Source of the DNA: SIAJ01 sp963773845
GTDB lineage: Bacteria; Planctomycetota; Planctomycetia; Gemmatales; Gemmataceae
Length of the DNA stretch: 64,000 nt
Reading direction: 5' to 3'
Assembly (NCBI GenBank): GCA_963773845.1
Contig: CAVZCU010000012.1
Coordinates: forward strand, 186,001 to 250,000
In this document: positions 1-8,727 of the stretch, in pieces
Layout: every line of letters begins with the position of its first letter
Numbering within the stretch: position 1 is the first letter of the stretch
The notes under the pieces: generated by a model
The model's database searches: none
What the model was told of the DNA's origin: nothing
The model's input: only the letters and a program-made list of their open reading frames with translations
Translations under genes and position numbers: made by a program

Positions 1-1
1 T

Positions 2-454
2 TTCGTTCTGATGGCCATGCGCATGCTTGGGGTGCGTGAAATCGGCCGATTGAACGCGCACGACTTTGTCCTGGTTGTTGTCATTGCCAATTCGGTGCAG
101 AACGCACTTGTGGGCGGCGACAGTACCCTCGTGGGCGGTCTCCTGTCGGCTTCCACGCTGCTCTTATTGAATTTGCTCTTGACGTGGATGCTGAATCACT
201 CGACCTGGCTGCAAAAGGGCATGGAGGGAGAGCCGACCGTGCTGTTGACGAATGGCCGAGTGCAACGGAAACGCATGAAGCGCGAAGGAGTGACCGAGGA
301 CGAATTGATGGCCGCATTGCGCGAACACGGACTCACGCGCACGGAGGACGTTCGTCTCGCTGTGCTCGAAGTGGACGGCGACATCAGTGTTGTTCCGCGT
401 GAGTCGCCCGTCCATCGCTCGCAACGTCGGCATCGACGCGTCAAGCAGACCTGA
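2..454 (+). CDS. DUF421/YetF-like membrane protein, 5'-truncated
   Basis: The frame is open through the left edge (Phe-Val-Leu precede the first Met at 11), so the true start lies outside the window. Residues after the edge read RMLGVREIGRLN and then DFVLVVVIANSVQNA, the typical DUF421 (YetF) first block. Two hydrophobic stretches follow, then the soluble YetF C-terminal domain with GEPTVLLTNGR and LAVLEVDGDISVV. The cellular role of DUF421 proteins is poorly known; in Bacillus spores some relatives act in germination or membrane protection. It is the first of three tandem paralogues on the plus strand. Confidence 0.85.
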   Translation, partial: FVLMAMRMLGVREIGRLNAHDFVLVVVIANSVQNALVGGDSTLVGGLLSASTLLLLNLLLTWMLNHSTWLQKGMEGEPTVLLTNGRVQRKRMKREGVTEDELMAALREHGLTRTEDVRLAVLEVDGDISVVPRESPVHRSQRRHRRVKQT

Positions 455-478
455 GAGCGGCATGGGAGGAGTCGATCG

Positions 479-961
479 ATGAGCGACCTCGGATTCGGTC
501 TACTTGCCGGGATTGCCGTCCGGACCGCGTTGGTGTTCTTATTCCTGATCGTCGGCTTGCGTCTTACCGGCCGGCGACAGGTCGCAGAACTCAACCTCCA
601 CGATCTGTTGCTCGTTCTCATCGTGGCCAACTCCGTGCAGAATGCCATGACGAAGGGCGACGGACGCCTTTCCGTTGCGCTCGTCTCTGCCGGCACGCTC
701 ATCGCCATTGGCTTGTTGCTCGCCACCCTGCTGAGCAAGTACCCGTCTTCGGAAAAGTGGATCGTCGGCGAGCCAACCGTGCTGCTCGAAGATGGCCGCA
801 CGATCCGCTCACAAATGCGAAGCGCAGGAGTCACGGACAACGAGCTGATGGCGGCGGTTCGACAGCAAAAACTCACGAAACTCAGCGAAGTGAAACTCGC
901 CATTCTCGAAGTCGACGGGTCGATCAGCGCGATCACGCGCGACCAGGACTCCAATGTTTGA
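479..961 (+). CDS. DUF421/YetF-like membrane protein
   Basis: A 160-residue protein with an N-terminal hydrophobic segment (about residues 8-28), the family block LRLTGRRQVAELNLHDLLLV followed by IVANSVQNA, a further membrane stretch, and a C-terminal YetF domain (GEPTVLLEDGR, LAILEVDGSISAI). A clear ribosome-binding site (GGAGGAG) lies just upstream of the ATG. It is closely similar to the preceding gene, which argues for tandem duplication, and its 3' end overlaps the next paralogue by a few bases, so the three are probably co-transcribed. Family assignment is strong; function is unknown. Confidence 0.9.
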   Translation: MSDLGFGLLAGIAVRTALVFLFLIVGLRLTGRRQVAELNLHDLLLVLIVANSVQNAMTKGDGRLSVALVSAGTLIAIGLLLATLLSKYPSSEKWIVGEPTVLLEDGRTIRSQMRSAGVTDNELMAAVRQQKLTKLSEVKLAILEVDGSISAITRDQDSNV

Positions 962-1433
962 GGCGGCCATGTCCCTGCTCATCGTCGCCGGACAAACGCT
1001 GGCCATTTACGTCTTTCTGGTCATTACCATGAGCCGGCTTGGCCGATCGCTCATGGCGGGTTTGACCCCCTACCAATACCTGATTGTGGCGCTGCTGGGC
1101 AGTTCGGTGGAAACGGGACTCTACCACGGCAGCGGCTCGTTGTGGGCCGGCGTCGTTTCCGCGACGACTCTCGTCGTAGCCGATCATTTGACCTCGTACC
1201 TTTTGACACACTGGCCACGGCTTCGCCGATGGCTCGTTGGTGCACCAATCGTTTTAGTCCACAACGGTCGGGTTATAGCGCCGCATCTTCGACAGGCTCG
1301 TTTGACGGAGGAGGATGTTCGCGCGGCGATTCGGAAGCACGGATACGAGCATCTGGACGACGTTCAGTTGGCAATGTTGGAATGCAGCGGAACGATTGGA
1401 GTGGTTCCCAAAAGCAAGGTCGCCACGAGTTGA
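954..1433 (+). CDS. DUF421-like membrane protein, divergent paralogue
   Basis: A 159-residue protein starting inside the end of the previous gene. It keeps the DUF421 layout: hydrophobic N-terminus, MSRLGRSLMAGLTPYQYLIV in place of the usual RREIGQL-DFVL block, a second hydrophobic segment, and a C-terminal domain with GAPIVLVHNGR and LAMLECSGTIGVV. The first block is clearly degenerate compared with its two neighbours, so this copy may have diverged in function. It is the last gene of the tandem trio and converges on the flagellar operon. Confidence 0.8.
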   Translation: MFEAAMSLLIVAGQTLAIYVFLVITMSRLGRSLMAGLTPYQYLIVALLGSSVETGLYHGSGSLWAGVVSATTLVVADHLTSYLLTHWPRLRRWLVGAPIVLVHNGRVIAPHLRQARLTEEDVRAAIRKHGYEHLDDVQLAMLECSGTIGVVPKSKVATS

Positions 1434-1456
1434 TCCGAACTCGCAATCGAGCGCGA

Positions 1457-1865
1457 TCACGGCGTCGTCGGCACTGCGCTCGCGGCCTTGAGGGTCGATT
1501 CAAACGATTCGGACAGAAGCGTGAGCGATCGGAGGCCCGTGACATCGGTCGCCACGGCCACGGTTGTCTGGCCGTCGATTCTGAGCATATGAATCGCGGA
1601 CTGACGGCCGACGACGAGACTTCCCTCCAGTTTCAGCCGGCCGCTTGGATCGCCCTGTCCGGCCGGCACTCGTTGCGATCGCCGAACTAGCCAAAGAACG
1701 CCCACACAGATGGCGAGGGCCGCGCCGGTTATCAACACGAGACGCGTCAACAACGCGGCCGGACTTGGCATTTCGGGGGTGGCGGGCGGCGAGTAGGAAA
1801 GATCTTCCTGAGCGCGATGCACCCGCCGCGAGTGCCGTGATCATCCATGCCAGGCAAAATCGCAT
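1457..1865 (-). CDS. FliO-like export-gate protein (second FliO), frameshifted near its start
   Basis: The C-terminal part (about 120 residues, frame open from 1822 to 1457) has one strong membrane helix (LVLITGAALAICVGVLWLV) followed by a small basic domain with LEGSLVVGRQSAIHMLRIDG and VAVATDVTGLRSLTLL, the FliO pattern. A signal-peptide-like start, MRFCLAWMITALAAG, lies upstream at 1865 in another frame, so an indel near 1813-1818 probably separates leader and body. Alternatively the gene starts at an internal ATG near 1773. A distinct fliO next to fliP exists at 11618-12103, so this is a second copy. It is the last gene of the fli operon. Confidence 0.6.
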
Positions 1866-2204
1866 CAAGCTTCGGGCCTCCCCGCGCGGCGGCAAAAGCG
1901 ATTTGATCCGAATCGCAAAGTGATCGTCGACGACCACGACCTCACCGGTAGCGAATGGCACTCCGCGGACCATCAGTTCGACCGGCTGACTGACGGTTTC
2001 TTCCAGCTCGACCACGGCGCCCGCGCCGAGCTTGAGAATTTCGCTGATGGGCAGGACGGCATGTCCCAGCTTGGCTGTGATGGTGATCGGCACGTCGCGC
2101 AACGATTCGAGCGAGGAAACCGGCGTCGCATTCGATCGCGGTTCGAGTTGGTTGAAATCCGGTGGTCGAGCAATGACTTCGGGCGCTGGAGAAGTGTCGG
2201 ACAT
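1865..2204 (-). CDS. fliN: flagellar switch protein FliN
   Basis: C-ring component that with FliM and FliG forms the motor switch in the cytoplasm. The SpoA-type core is plain: residues 35-55 carry VPITITAKLGHAVLPISEIL, followed by LGAGAVVELEETVSQPVELM and GEVVVVDDHFAIRIKSLL. It starts just after fliM. The frame does not stop where FliN should end; it runs on to 1500. A TGATG stop/start overlap typical of coupled genes sits at 1863-1867 but one frame off, so either an indel lies near the fliN 3' end or fliN is fused to the FliO-like leader. The 3' boundary given is therefore approximate. Confidence 0.8.
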
Positions 2205-2225
2205 CGTCGGTGTCTCTCTAGGAAT

Positions 2226-3081
2226 TCAGCCGTCTGCCTGGGTATGAATCTGAATTGCGGCCCGGCGGCCGATCGCGCCGGGCCACACCCGAAATTTCTT
2301 GGCGCCGCCGACGTAGCCGTCGAGGGGCTCGTTGATTTTTTGCCGAAGCAGAATGAGATCGCCGGCGCAGATGGGCGACCGCGGACATGGTGACCTCGGC
2401 GCTTCCCAGAACCACGTCCAGTTCAACGGGCATCTCGCTGACCAGTGCCGCCATTTGGTCCGGGTTGGCGGAGCCCGAGCGGGCCGGCGGCCGTGGCGGG
2501 GCCGCCAGGTGTTCCCAACGTCCGACGCGTGGCAGCAGCAGAAAGACCGGGAATTCGCCGAACGACGTGACGACCATCAGAGACGCCAGCAGTGCCATAT
2601 CGCCACTGGCGCCGCGGCGAATGGCCGCGGGGATGCCAAGTCGACCGGCCGCCAATTGCAAATTCCCGTCTCCAGTCCAGGTGCTCTCGAGGTGGACCAG
2701 AAACAAATCCCGGACGAGGTAGTCGTTCAGCGACGCTTCGAGTTCCGTCGGCTCCCGATCGGCGGGAATCTCAGTGGGCACTTCGCCAAGCAGACCGGCG
2801 AGTAACGCCAGCATGAGTGGACGGGAAAGGGCAAGAAGTGCAGTATCATCTGCCGCATCGGTCGTCGTCAAAGGAAATGCCAGAGTCCCGGCCGGCAGAC
2901 GGCTGACGGCGCTTCGGAAGGTCATGGTTTCGATTGCATCGAAGCGCAGTTCGGCCGAATAGCCAAGCATGGCTGGCCACGAGGCGCTCGCCCGACCCGT
3001 GGCCGCCTGAATCCATGCGGCCGCCTGGCGCTCCAATTCGCCGGGCGGCGGACTTCGGAAATCGAATGCGGCGACGGTCAT
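2226..3081 (-). CDS. fliM: flagellar switch protein FliM, frameshifted
   Basis: C-ring switch protein. The N-terminal and middle parts (frame 3081 to about 2370) show a divergent FliM middle domain ending in MPVELDVVLGSAEVTMS, the start of the SpoA domain. The rest of the SpoA domain (GDLILLRQKI, then GYVGGAKKFRVWPG and RAAIQIHTQADG) continues in another frame to a stop at 2226. The break is at 2361-2370 in a GC-rich run, best explained by loss of two bases so that LRAGDLI follows VAH. The start ATG overlaps the fliL stop (ATGA), indicating translational coupling. The N-terminal CheY-binding segment is not obvious. Confidence 0.8.
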
Positions 3082-3581
3082 TGCACTACATATTCCTCAA
3101 ACAAGATCGCCCGAATCTTGCTATTCCCGTCGGGGTAAAGCACTTCCTCGAAGCGTTCGAGAATCTCTCGTTGCAATCGATTAACGCCAATCGACCCGCT
3201 CACATCTTTCAATGTCTTGCCCGCGATGTGGTTGATCAGCTTGCTCTTCACAGTCGCCTTCTGGGGCGTCAGCGCTTCGGTCACTTCTTTTTCGTCGTCG
3301 GCATCCACGAGCACGGCGAGTTTCAAGCGAAGGTAGCGATTCATCCGTTCCTCGGCGAGATTGACGACCACGTCGCCGAACGGAACGACCACGGTCTTTT
3401 GCTCGCCTGGTCCCTTCTTTTTGTTTTCATGGCCGGAACTGGCGAACATTGCAGGCACGTCAACCACCATTGGCACTGCAGCGCCGGCGCCGATGCAACC
3501 GAGGCAGACGACCGCGAGAATCAGTTTACGTCCCTTCTTTCCAGCGGGCTTTTCGGCCGGCGGGGCAACAGCTTCGGACAT
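3078..3581 (-). CDS. fliL: flagellar basal body-associated protein FliL
   Basis: Single-pass inner-membrane protein that surrounds the stator and supports torque. After a short Pro/Lys-rich N-terminus there is one membrane helix (LILAVVCLGCIGAGAAVPMVV) and a periplasmic domain containing VVVNLAEERMNRYLRLKLAV and the C-terminal pattern LQREILERFEEVL, both typical of FliL. An upstream in-frame ATG at 3617 would add 12 residues, but the ATG at 3581 has a GGAG motif ahead of it and is preferred. The stop overlaps the fliM start. Confidence 0.88.
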   Translation of the reverse strand: MSEAVAPPAEKPAGKKGRKLILAVVCLGCIGAGAAVPMVVDVPAMFASSGHENKKKGPGEQKTVVVPFGDVVVNLAEERMNRYLRLKLAVLVDADDEKEVTEALTPQKATVKSKLINHIAGKTLKDVSGSIGVNRLQREILERFEEVLYPDGNSKIRAILFEEYVVQ

Positions 3582-3702
3582 CGTGCGAACTCCGTGGTGC
3601 GTATCATGGGAAGACATCCGTGCGACCAGTTCAACTTAGACCCGGCAATCCGCCGAGTTGTACATTCAACAACACTTTTGAGCAATACCGGCTGAGCGCC
3701 GG

Positions 3703-4500
3703 TCATTTCTTTCCGGCGGGCTTGCTCTTTTTCGGAGCCAGAGGCTGATCCACGATGATTTCGGGATCGGGGACCGGCAATTCGTCCGGTCCGCAACCGT
3801 CATATTTTCCGGCGATCCCCGGCACCGGCAGGTCCAACAACACTAGCACGGCTTCGTGACAAACGAAGCGCTGGAACAATGCCGGTGAGTCGAGCGCCAA
3901 TTCCTCCGCAAAGCTATCATCCGGCGGGATTGCATGCGTTCGGATGAAGGGCGATTTTTCATGCGGTTTCCTTCGGTAAAAGGCTCGCACGCGCTCGGCC
4001 ACGCGATGATCGGTCGAATCCCACAGACCGTCCACGGACGCGACCACCTTGGCTTCCCTTGGCCCAACGGCCTGCAGAATGAGTCCCATGCGCGGACGGG
4101 GGTATGGCGAATAGTGCGTGATGGTTCCGTGGATCACGACATCTGCCCGAGTCTCCTGACCGATTTCGATCATTTCCGCTTCATTGAATCGTCCGGCTCG
4201 ATGGACCAACGCGGAAAGCAACGCCCGATTGTCTGAAGGAGCCGCAATCACCTCGAAGCGTCCCAGCCGCTGCAATTCGCCGGTGAGTGCGGCCTGCACC
4301 TCGTCGCCGGTCCGCGTATACTCCGACTCGTTCAAAATCGGCAGGACGAGCACGCGGCCGACGTTCTCCCACCGATAGCGATCCAGGTGGTAATAACTGA
4401 ATGTGGGGGGCGACTTCTTGTGACTCGCTTTATCGCCCGTTGTCGCACAGCCAATCATCGCGGCGAAAGCGAGGATCGTCGCGGAGAGTAATGACCTCAC
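3703..4500 (-). CDS. putative lipoprotein of the flagellar operon, CsgG/LpoB-like
   Basis: A 265-residue protein with a signal peptide and lipobox (AAMIGC, Cys18), so probably lipid-anchored outside the inner membrane. The following region, RVLVLPILNESEYTRTGDEV and LTGELQRLGRFEVI, resembles the alpha/beta fold of CsgG, LpoB and GNA1162-type lipoproteins; ADVVIHGTITHYSPY fits the same pattern. The C-terminus is rich in Lys and Pro. It sits between fliL and another lipoprotein gene that it overlaps by 4 bases, so a role in the cell-envelope part of the flagellum is an inference from context. The exact family is not recognised. Confidence 0.65.
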   Translation of the reverse strand: MRSLLSATILAFAAMIGCATTGDKASHKKSPPTFSYYHLDRYRWENVGRVLVLPILNESEYTRTGDEVQAALTGELQRLGRFEVIAAPSDNRALLSALVHRAGRFNEAEMIEIGQETRADVVIHGTITHYSPYPRPRMGLILQAVGPREAKVVASVDGLWDSTDHRVAERVRAFYRRKPHEKSPFIRTHAIPPDDSFAEELALDSPALFQRFVCHEAVLVLLDLPVPGIAGKYDGCGPDELPVPDPEIIVDQPLAPKKSKPAGKK

Positions 4501-5355
4501 GGCTCCCTCCCGCTCGGCACTCCCAACAGCTTTTCCAACGCCGCGACCATGGACCGGAGAACTTCCACATCCTCCTTTTCCAATTGCTGCAAGCGGGCCT
4601 CCGCCGCTGCCAGATCGGCACGCAATCGAGCCGCCTCAGCCCCGACCGCTTCGGCCTGCCGGTGGCTCTCGGCAATGGAATGCTCTCGGCTGATCGCCGC
4701 CGCTTCCAGTTCGCGAATCCGGACTGTCAAGGCGGCGATTTCCGCGGCCTGCATCTCGGTCCTGCGGGCCATTTCAACCAGCCGGTCGGCTGGTACTTCA
4801 TAGGGCGCCAGATGCATGATCGCGCCGGCGGCGGTCGGTGTGCTCCGCTTGTGCGGATATCCAGCCCCGATTCCTTGCGGCATCGCGATTCCAGTCGCTG
4901 CCGGCGGTGGCGCTGACTGATGGCGCTGGCAATTCCGGGCCGGGCGTTGCCGCAATGGGCGGTGGTATGGTCACGGCCGGCACGGTCGGCGGGATCACCG
5001 TTGGCTGGTTATCCGCCTTAGGCACTTCGCCCGCCGCGACGACGCTCGCGTTCTGCAGTGTTCCCGGGGATTCCGCCAGGGGCGGCAAGCTCGGTCCTTC
5101 GGGCAGCGGCGTTTGGGCTGCTGCCGGAACGACTTCACTTGTGCCGACGACCGTGCCGGGCAATAACGCTATCTCATTATCGTGGATATCAGGCTGGGAT
5201 TTGCCTGTTGGCGAGTTGCTGATTAGGTCTTGTTGGGAGCGAAACCGATCGGTTGCCGAGCAGCCGACCAAAAAGGCAAGGGCGAGGACGCAAGCGCCCG
5301 ACCGGATTAGCGTCCATGCGCCCACGAGCACACACCTCGCGAAGAGGAAATTCAA
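4497..5355 (-). CDS. putative coiled-coil lipoprotein of the flagellar operon, frameshifted
   Basis: The upstream frame (5355 to about 4870) has a signal peptide with lipobox LAFLVGC and a long Pro/Ala/Thr-rich linker. The downstream frame (to 4497) supplies a predicted coiled coil: LVEMARRTEMQAAEIAALTV, then repeated Ala/Glu/Leu heptads ending LEKEDVEVLRSMVAALEKLL. Neither half has a sensible end or start of its own, so one lipoprotein interrupted by an indel at roughly 4870-4910 is the best reading. The architecture (lipid anchor, flexible linker, coiled coil) recalls envelope-spanning or oligomerising lipoproteins. No known family was recognised. Confidence 0.55.
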
Positions 5356-5361
5356 TGGCCT

Positions 5362-5529
5362 TCAGGAATATTCGCACACGATGTTGATCCGCTGGCCGCA
5401 CGTGCACGTCACCTCGATCGCTTGAATCACATCGTGATCGCGGACCAGATGAATTCTCGGCTCCGGCGCCGGTGTGCCCCGTGGAGATCCGACACGGACC
5501 GGTTCACGCACCAGCTTTACGTGGTTCAT
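5362..5529 (-). CDS. small CxC-motif protein, 55 residues
   Basis: A short open frame from ATG at 5529 to TGA at 5362. It is basic and Pro-rich at the N-terminus (MNHVKLVREPVRV) and ends IEVTCTCGQRINIVCEYS, three cysteines in a CxCG-x6-C arrangement that could bind zinc. It fits exactly in the gap between the sigma-28 gene and the lipoprotein gene, on the same strand and with short spacers, which supports it being real. No strong Shine-Dalgarno sequence is visible. Function unknown; a small metal-binding regulator or assembly factor is only a guess. Confidence 0.55.
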   Translation of the reverse strand: MNHVKLVREPVRVGSPRGTPAPEPRIHLVRDHDVIQAIEVTCTCGQRINIVCEYS

Positions 5530-5640
5530 GGGCACAATTTGGTCGAGAGCGCGTAAGCGTCTTATCCATTTCCGCCCCCTTCGCGCCGGTCGGCAGAATC
5601 CCCCTATTAGTCAGGCCTTATAATCGATCCGCTGTCCCTG

Positions 5641-6372
5641 TCAACAGGCGGCGAAATCAACTTCCTGACCCAATTTCGCCTTCATCGCTTCACTCAATTC
5701 GAATGTCGCTTTGGTCAACAAGCGTGAAATGCGCGACACGGAAAGCTGCATGGTCTCGGCAATTTCTCGCAGGCGCAAATCTTCGCGGTAGTACAGCAAA
5801 ATGACAGTTCTCTCCTTCGGAGGGAGCAAGTCGATGGCCTCGGTCAATTGCTGGACCATTTCCGCACGTTCGATGTCACGGTCGGGTGCATCGGCGACCG
5901 CCAGTTTCGGGCCATTCCGTTCCGCGTTTTGTTCCCACGAAACCATCTTGGCGAACCGCTCGGCCGCCAATGTGTCGGCGACCTCGTCGACGGAGAGCCC
6001 GGTCTCGGCGGCCAGGGCTTCCACGGTCACGGGCTGGTCGAGTTTCCGATGAGCCTGGCGAATAAGGCCGACGCGCTCCAATACATGTTGTGGCAGCGGA
6101 CTGTTGCGGCGCAACTCGTCCAGGATGGCGCCGCGAATGCGGATGTAGGCGAACGTCTTGAATTGCACGTTCCGAGTTGGGTCGAATTTGGCCGCAGCCT
6201 CCACGAGACCGAGAACCCCTGCCGATTCGAGGTTTTCCACGTCGACTCCCGGCGGCATTTCTCCCACCAGCCGCCCGATGACGTGCTTCACCAGCGGCAA
6301 GTGCGCGACGATCAGTTCGTCGCGCCGTTGTTCATCGGCTTGTCGACGGTATACCTGGAACTGTGCGCTCAT
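5641..6372 (-). CDS. fliA: RNA polymerase sigma factor for flagellar genes (sigma-28, FliA)
   Basis: A 243-residue FliA/WhiG-type sigma factor. Region 2 is seen as LPLVKHVIGRLVGEMPPGVD with the family ExAG signature (LESAGVLGLVEAAAKFDP) and FKTFAYIRIRGAILDELRR. Region 3 follows (TVEALAAETGLSVDEVADTL), and region 4 is LPPKERTVILLYYREDLRLREIA with LSVSRISRLLTKA. It lies directly downstream of flhA. It should direct transcription of late flagellar genes such as flagellin, whose upstream region here carries a CAAA-N14-GTCGATAA element, and be held in check by the FlgM-like protein at 28711-28995. Confidence 0.92.
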   Translation of the reverse strand: MSAQFQVYRRQADEQRRDELIVAHLPLVKHVIGRLVGEMPPGVDVENLESAGVLGLVEAAAKFDPTRNVQFKTFAYIRIRGAILDELRRNSPLPQHVLERVGLIRQAHRKLDQPVTVEALAAETGLSVDEVADTLAAERFAKMVSWEQNAERNGPKLAVADAPDRDIERAEMVQQLTEAIDLLPPKERTVILLYYREDLRLREIAETMQLSVSRISRLLTKATFELSEAMKAKLGQEVDFAAC

Positions 6373-6411
6373 ATTGCCTACTCAAGTAGCTCCCAATCCA
6401 ATTGCAAATGA

Positions 6412-8537
6412 TCAGGTTCGGGGCGTCTCCATCACATTCGCCAAGGTCGACGACACGCCCCCAGTCAAATCTTCGGGTCGCACGACCGCCACCGGCTCCA
6501 TCAAGAGATCGGTGGGAATCTCCTGATAGGACATGACGGACAAATCCGGCAGGGCCCGAGCGAGCACATGATGAATCGCCCGGCGAAGACTGCCATCGCA
6601 CAACAATGCCACCTCATGGCCGCGCGCGTTCGCCTTGCGAGATTCCGCATTCAGCTTGAGCGTCAATTGCTCCAGGCGTGCGGGCTCGAGAGCAAGCTGA
6701 TTGTTTTGGACCGATCGCCGCAACTCGACTTCCAAGCGGGGATCGAGAACAATCGCGCGAATTCGGCCGGTTGAGTCGCGGAAGCGATCGGCGATGGCAC
6801 GGCCAACGTCGGTCCGCACGCGCTCGGTCAATTCGCCCACGTCTTTGGTTACAAGCGCCTGGGCCGCCAGACTTTCCAGAATGCGCGTCAAGTTCGAGAT
6901 CGGCACCCGCTCCGACAGCAGGTTGGTTAGCACGCGATGCAGAGTGCCCATCGTAATCACGGTTGGAATCAATTCGTCGATCACGGCGGGGGATGTGGTC
7001 CGGATTTTGTCCACCATCGCCTTCAAGTCGTCGCGCCCAGCAACTCCGCCGCGTGCCGGCGGACCACTTCGCCGAGATGCGTGACGATGACGCTCGGCGC
7101 ATCCACCACGGTGTAGCCGGCCATCTCCGCCCGACTTCGTTCCGCTTCGGGAATCCATTTCGCGGGCAGACCAAAGGCGGGCTCTTGAGCGCTTTCCCCT
7201 TCGATGGGAATCTTGGTTGCGTTGCCGGGGTCGATCGCCAGCCACAGGTCCGGCCGAACGTCGCCGTGGGCAACTTCGCGGCCGCCGATCAAAATGCGAT
7301 AGCCCGACGGTTCCAATTGAATGTTGTCGCGAACCCGCACGGCCGGCACCCAGAGTCCGCTCTGCTTCGCAAGATCGCGACGGAGGCCTCCGATTCGATC
7401 GAGCAATCCTGGCCCGCGCCGTGCGGAGACGAGTGGCACGAGCGCGGCGCCAATTTCCAAACTCGCCCGATCAACGAGCAAAAAGTCATCCAGATAGCCT
7501 TCGACCGGAGACGCGGGCGTCGTGCCGGGAGCTGCCGCGGATTCTGCCGCCGCGGGCACTGCCGGTTCGGGCTTGGTGGGTCGGGCGAGACGGCGCGACA
7601 GCGCGAACAATCCCGTTCCGAGGGCCAGGAACGGGATGGTCGGCATGCCGGGCATGATCGACAGTCCAAGCACGATGTATGAGCCGAGCCTCACGGGGCC
7701 GGCGGCGGTCCGGACTTGCTTGCCGAGTTCCTGACCCAAGCTGGAATCGCTCGTCGCCTTGGTCACGAGCATACCGCTGGCGGTCGCCGTGATGAGGGCG
7801 GGGATCTGCGTGATCAGCCCATCACCAACGGTGAGGATCGAATAGGTTCGAATGGCCTGAGACAGCGGCATCCCTTTCGTAAGTCCAATGATGAATCCGC
7901 CGATGAGGTTGACCGCGGTAATGATGACGGCCGCAATCGCATCGCCGCGGACGAATCGGCTGGCACCGTCCATTGTGCCGTAGAACTCGCTCTCGCGCAT
8001 CAGAGAGGAACGTCGCCGGCGAGCCTCCGCCTCGTCAATCAGACCGGCGTTCATCTCCGCATCAATCGCCATCTGCTTACCGGGCATCGCATCGAGCGTG
8101 AATCTTGCGGCCACCTCGCTGACCCGCCCCGCACCTCTCGTGATGACGACAAACTGAATCACAATGAGGATCAGAAAGATCACGAGCCCAACTACCAGGT
8201 TGCCTCCGACTACGAAGTTTCCGAACGCCAGTACAATCTGCCCGGCATTGGCGTTCAGCAGGACCAGCCGGGTTGTCGCAACATTGAGCGCGAGGCGGAA
8301 TAATGTCAGAAGCAAAAGCAGCGACGGAAACGTCGAGAACTCCAATGGCTGCCGAATCGTCAGGGTAATCAACAACACTAAAACCGTGGCGCTCAAATTG
8401 AACGCTAGCAGCAAGTCCAGCAGAAAAGTGGGCAACGGAACGAGGAAGACAACCAGCAGCCCAAGCAATGCCATCGAAAGGAGCAATTCGCTCCGTTGGA
8501 GGATGTTTCCGGTCGTCATCGCCGAGTCATTCGCCAT
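6412..8537 (-). CDS. flhA: flagellar export gate protein FlhA, frameshifted
   Basis: Core transmembrane component of the flagellar type III export gate. The N-terminal two thirds (8537 to about 7040) show the multi-pass membrane domain and the FHIPEP-type cytoplasmic segment, including FVRGDAIAAVIITAVNLIGG and LTVGDGLITQIPALITATAS. The cytoplasmic substrate-docking domain continues in another frame: DDLKAMVDKIRTTSPAVIDE, then LHRVLTNLLSERVPISNLTRI, to a stop at 6412. At 7036-7038 a run of three C (GGG on the coding strand) would need one more base to give the expected ELLGRDDLK. The combined length of about 700 residues matches the family. Confidence 0.9.
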
Positions 8538-8727
8538 CCGGTTTCCGTTCCCAAGCTAAAGCGATTGACGCGGCACCAAAAGATACAACACTCAACTCCG
8601 ATCATGGAGGGCCGAGAACTCCATTCGGGCTCTTTCCCACCCTTCTATTTGGCATGGTGTGAATATTTCCGCAAGGCGGATACGGATCTCTGCATTCGGT
8701 GCGTAATCCTCAAATTGCTGGGCTTCG

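Noticed and set aside
8538..8727. Possible small gene between flhB and flhA.
   Set aside because: Frames in this 190-base gap are extensions or shadows of neighbouring ORFs and show no start site or motif.
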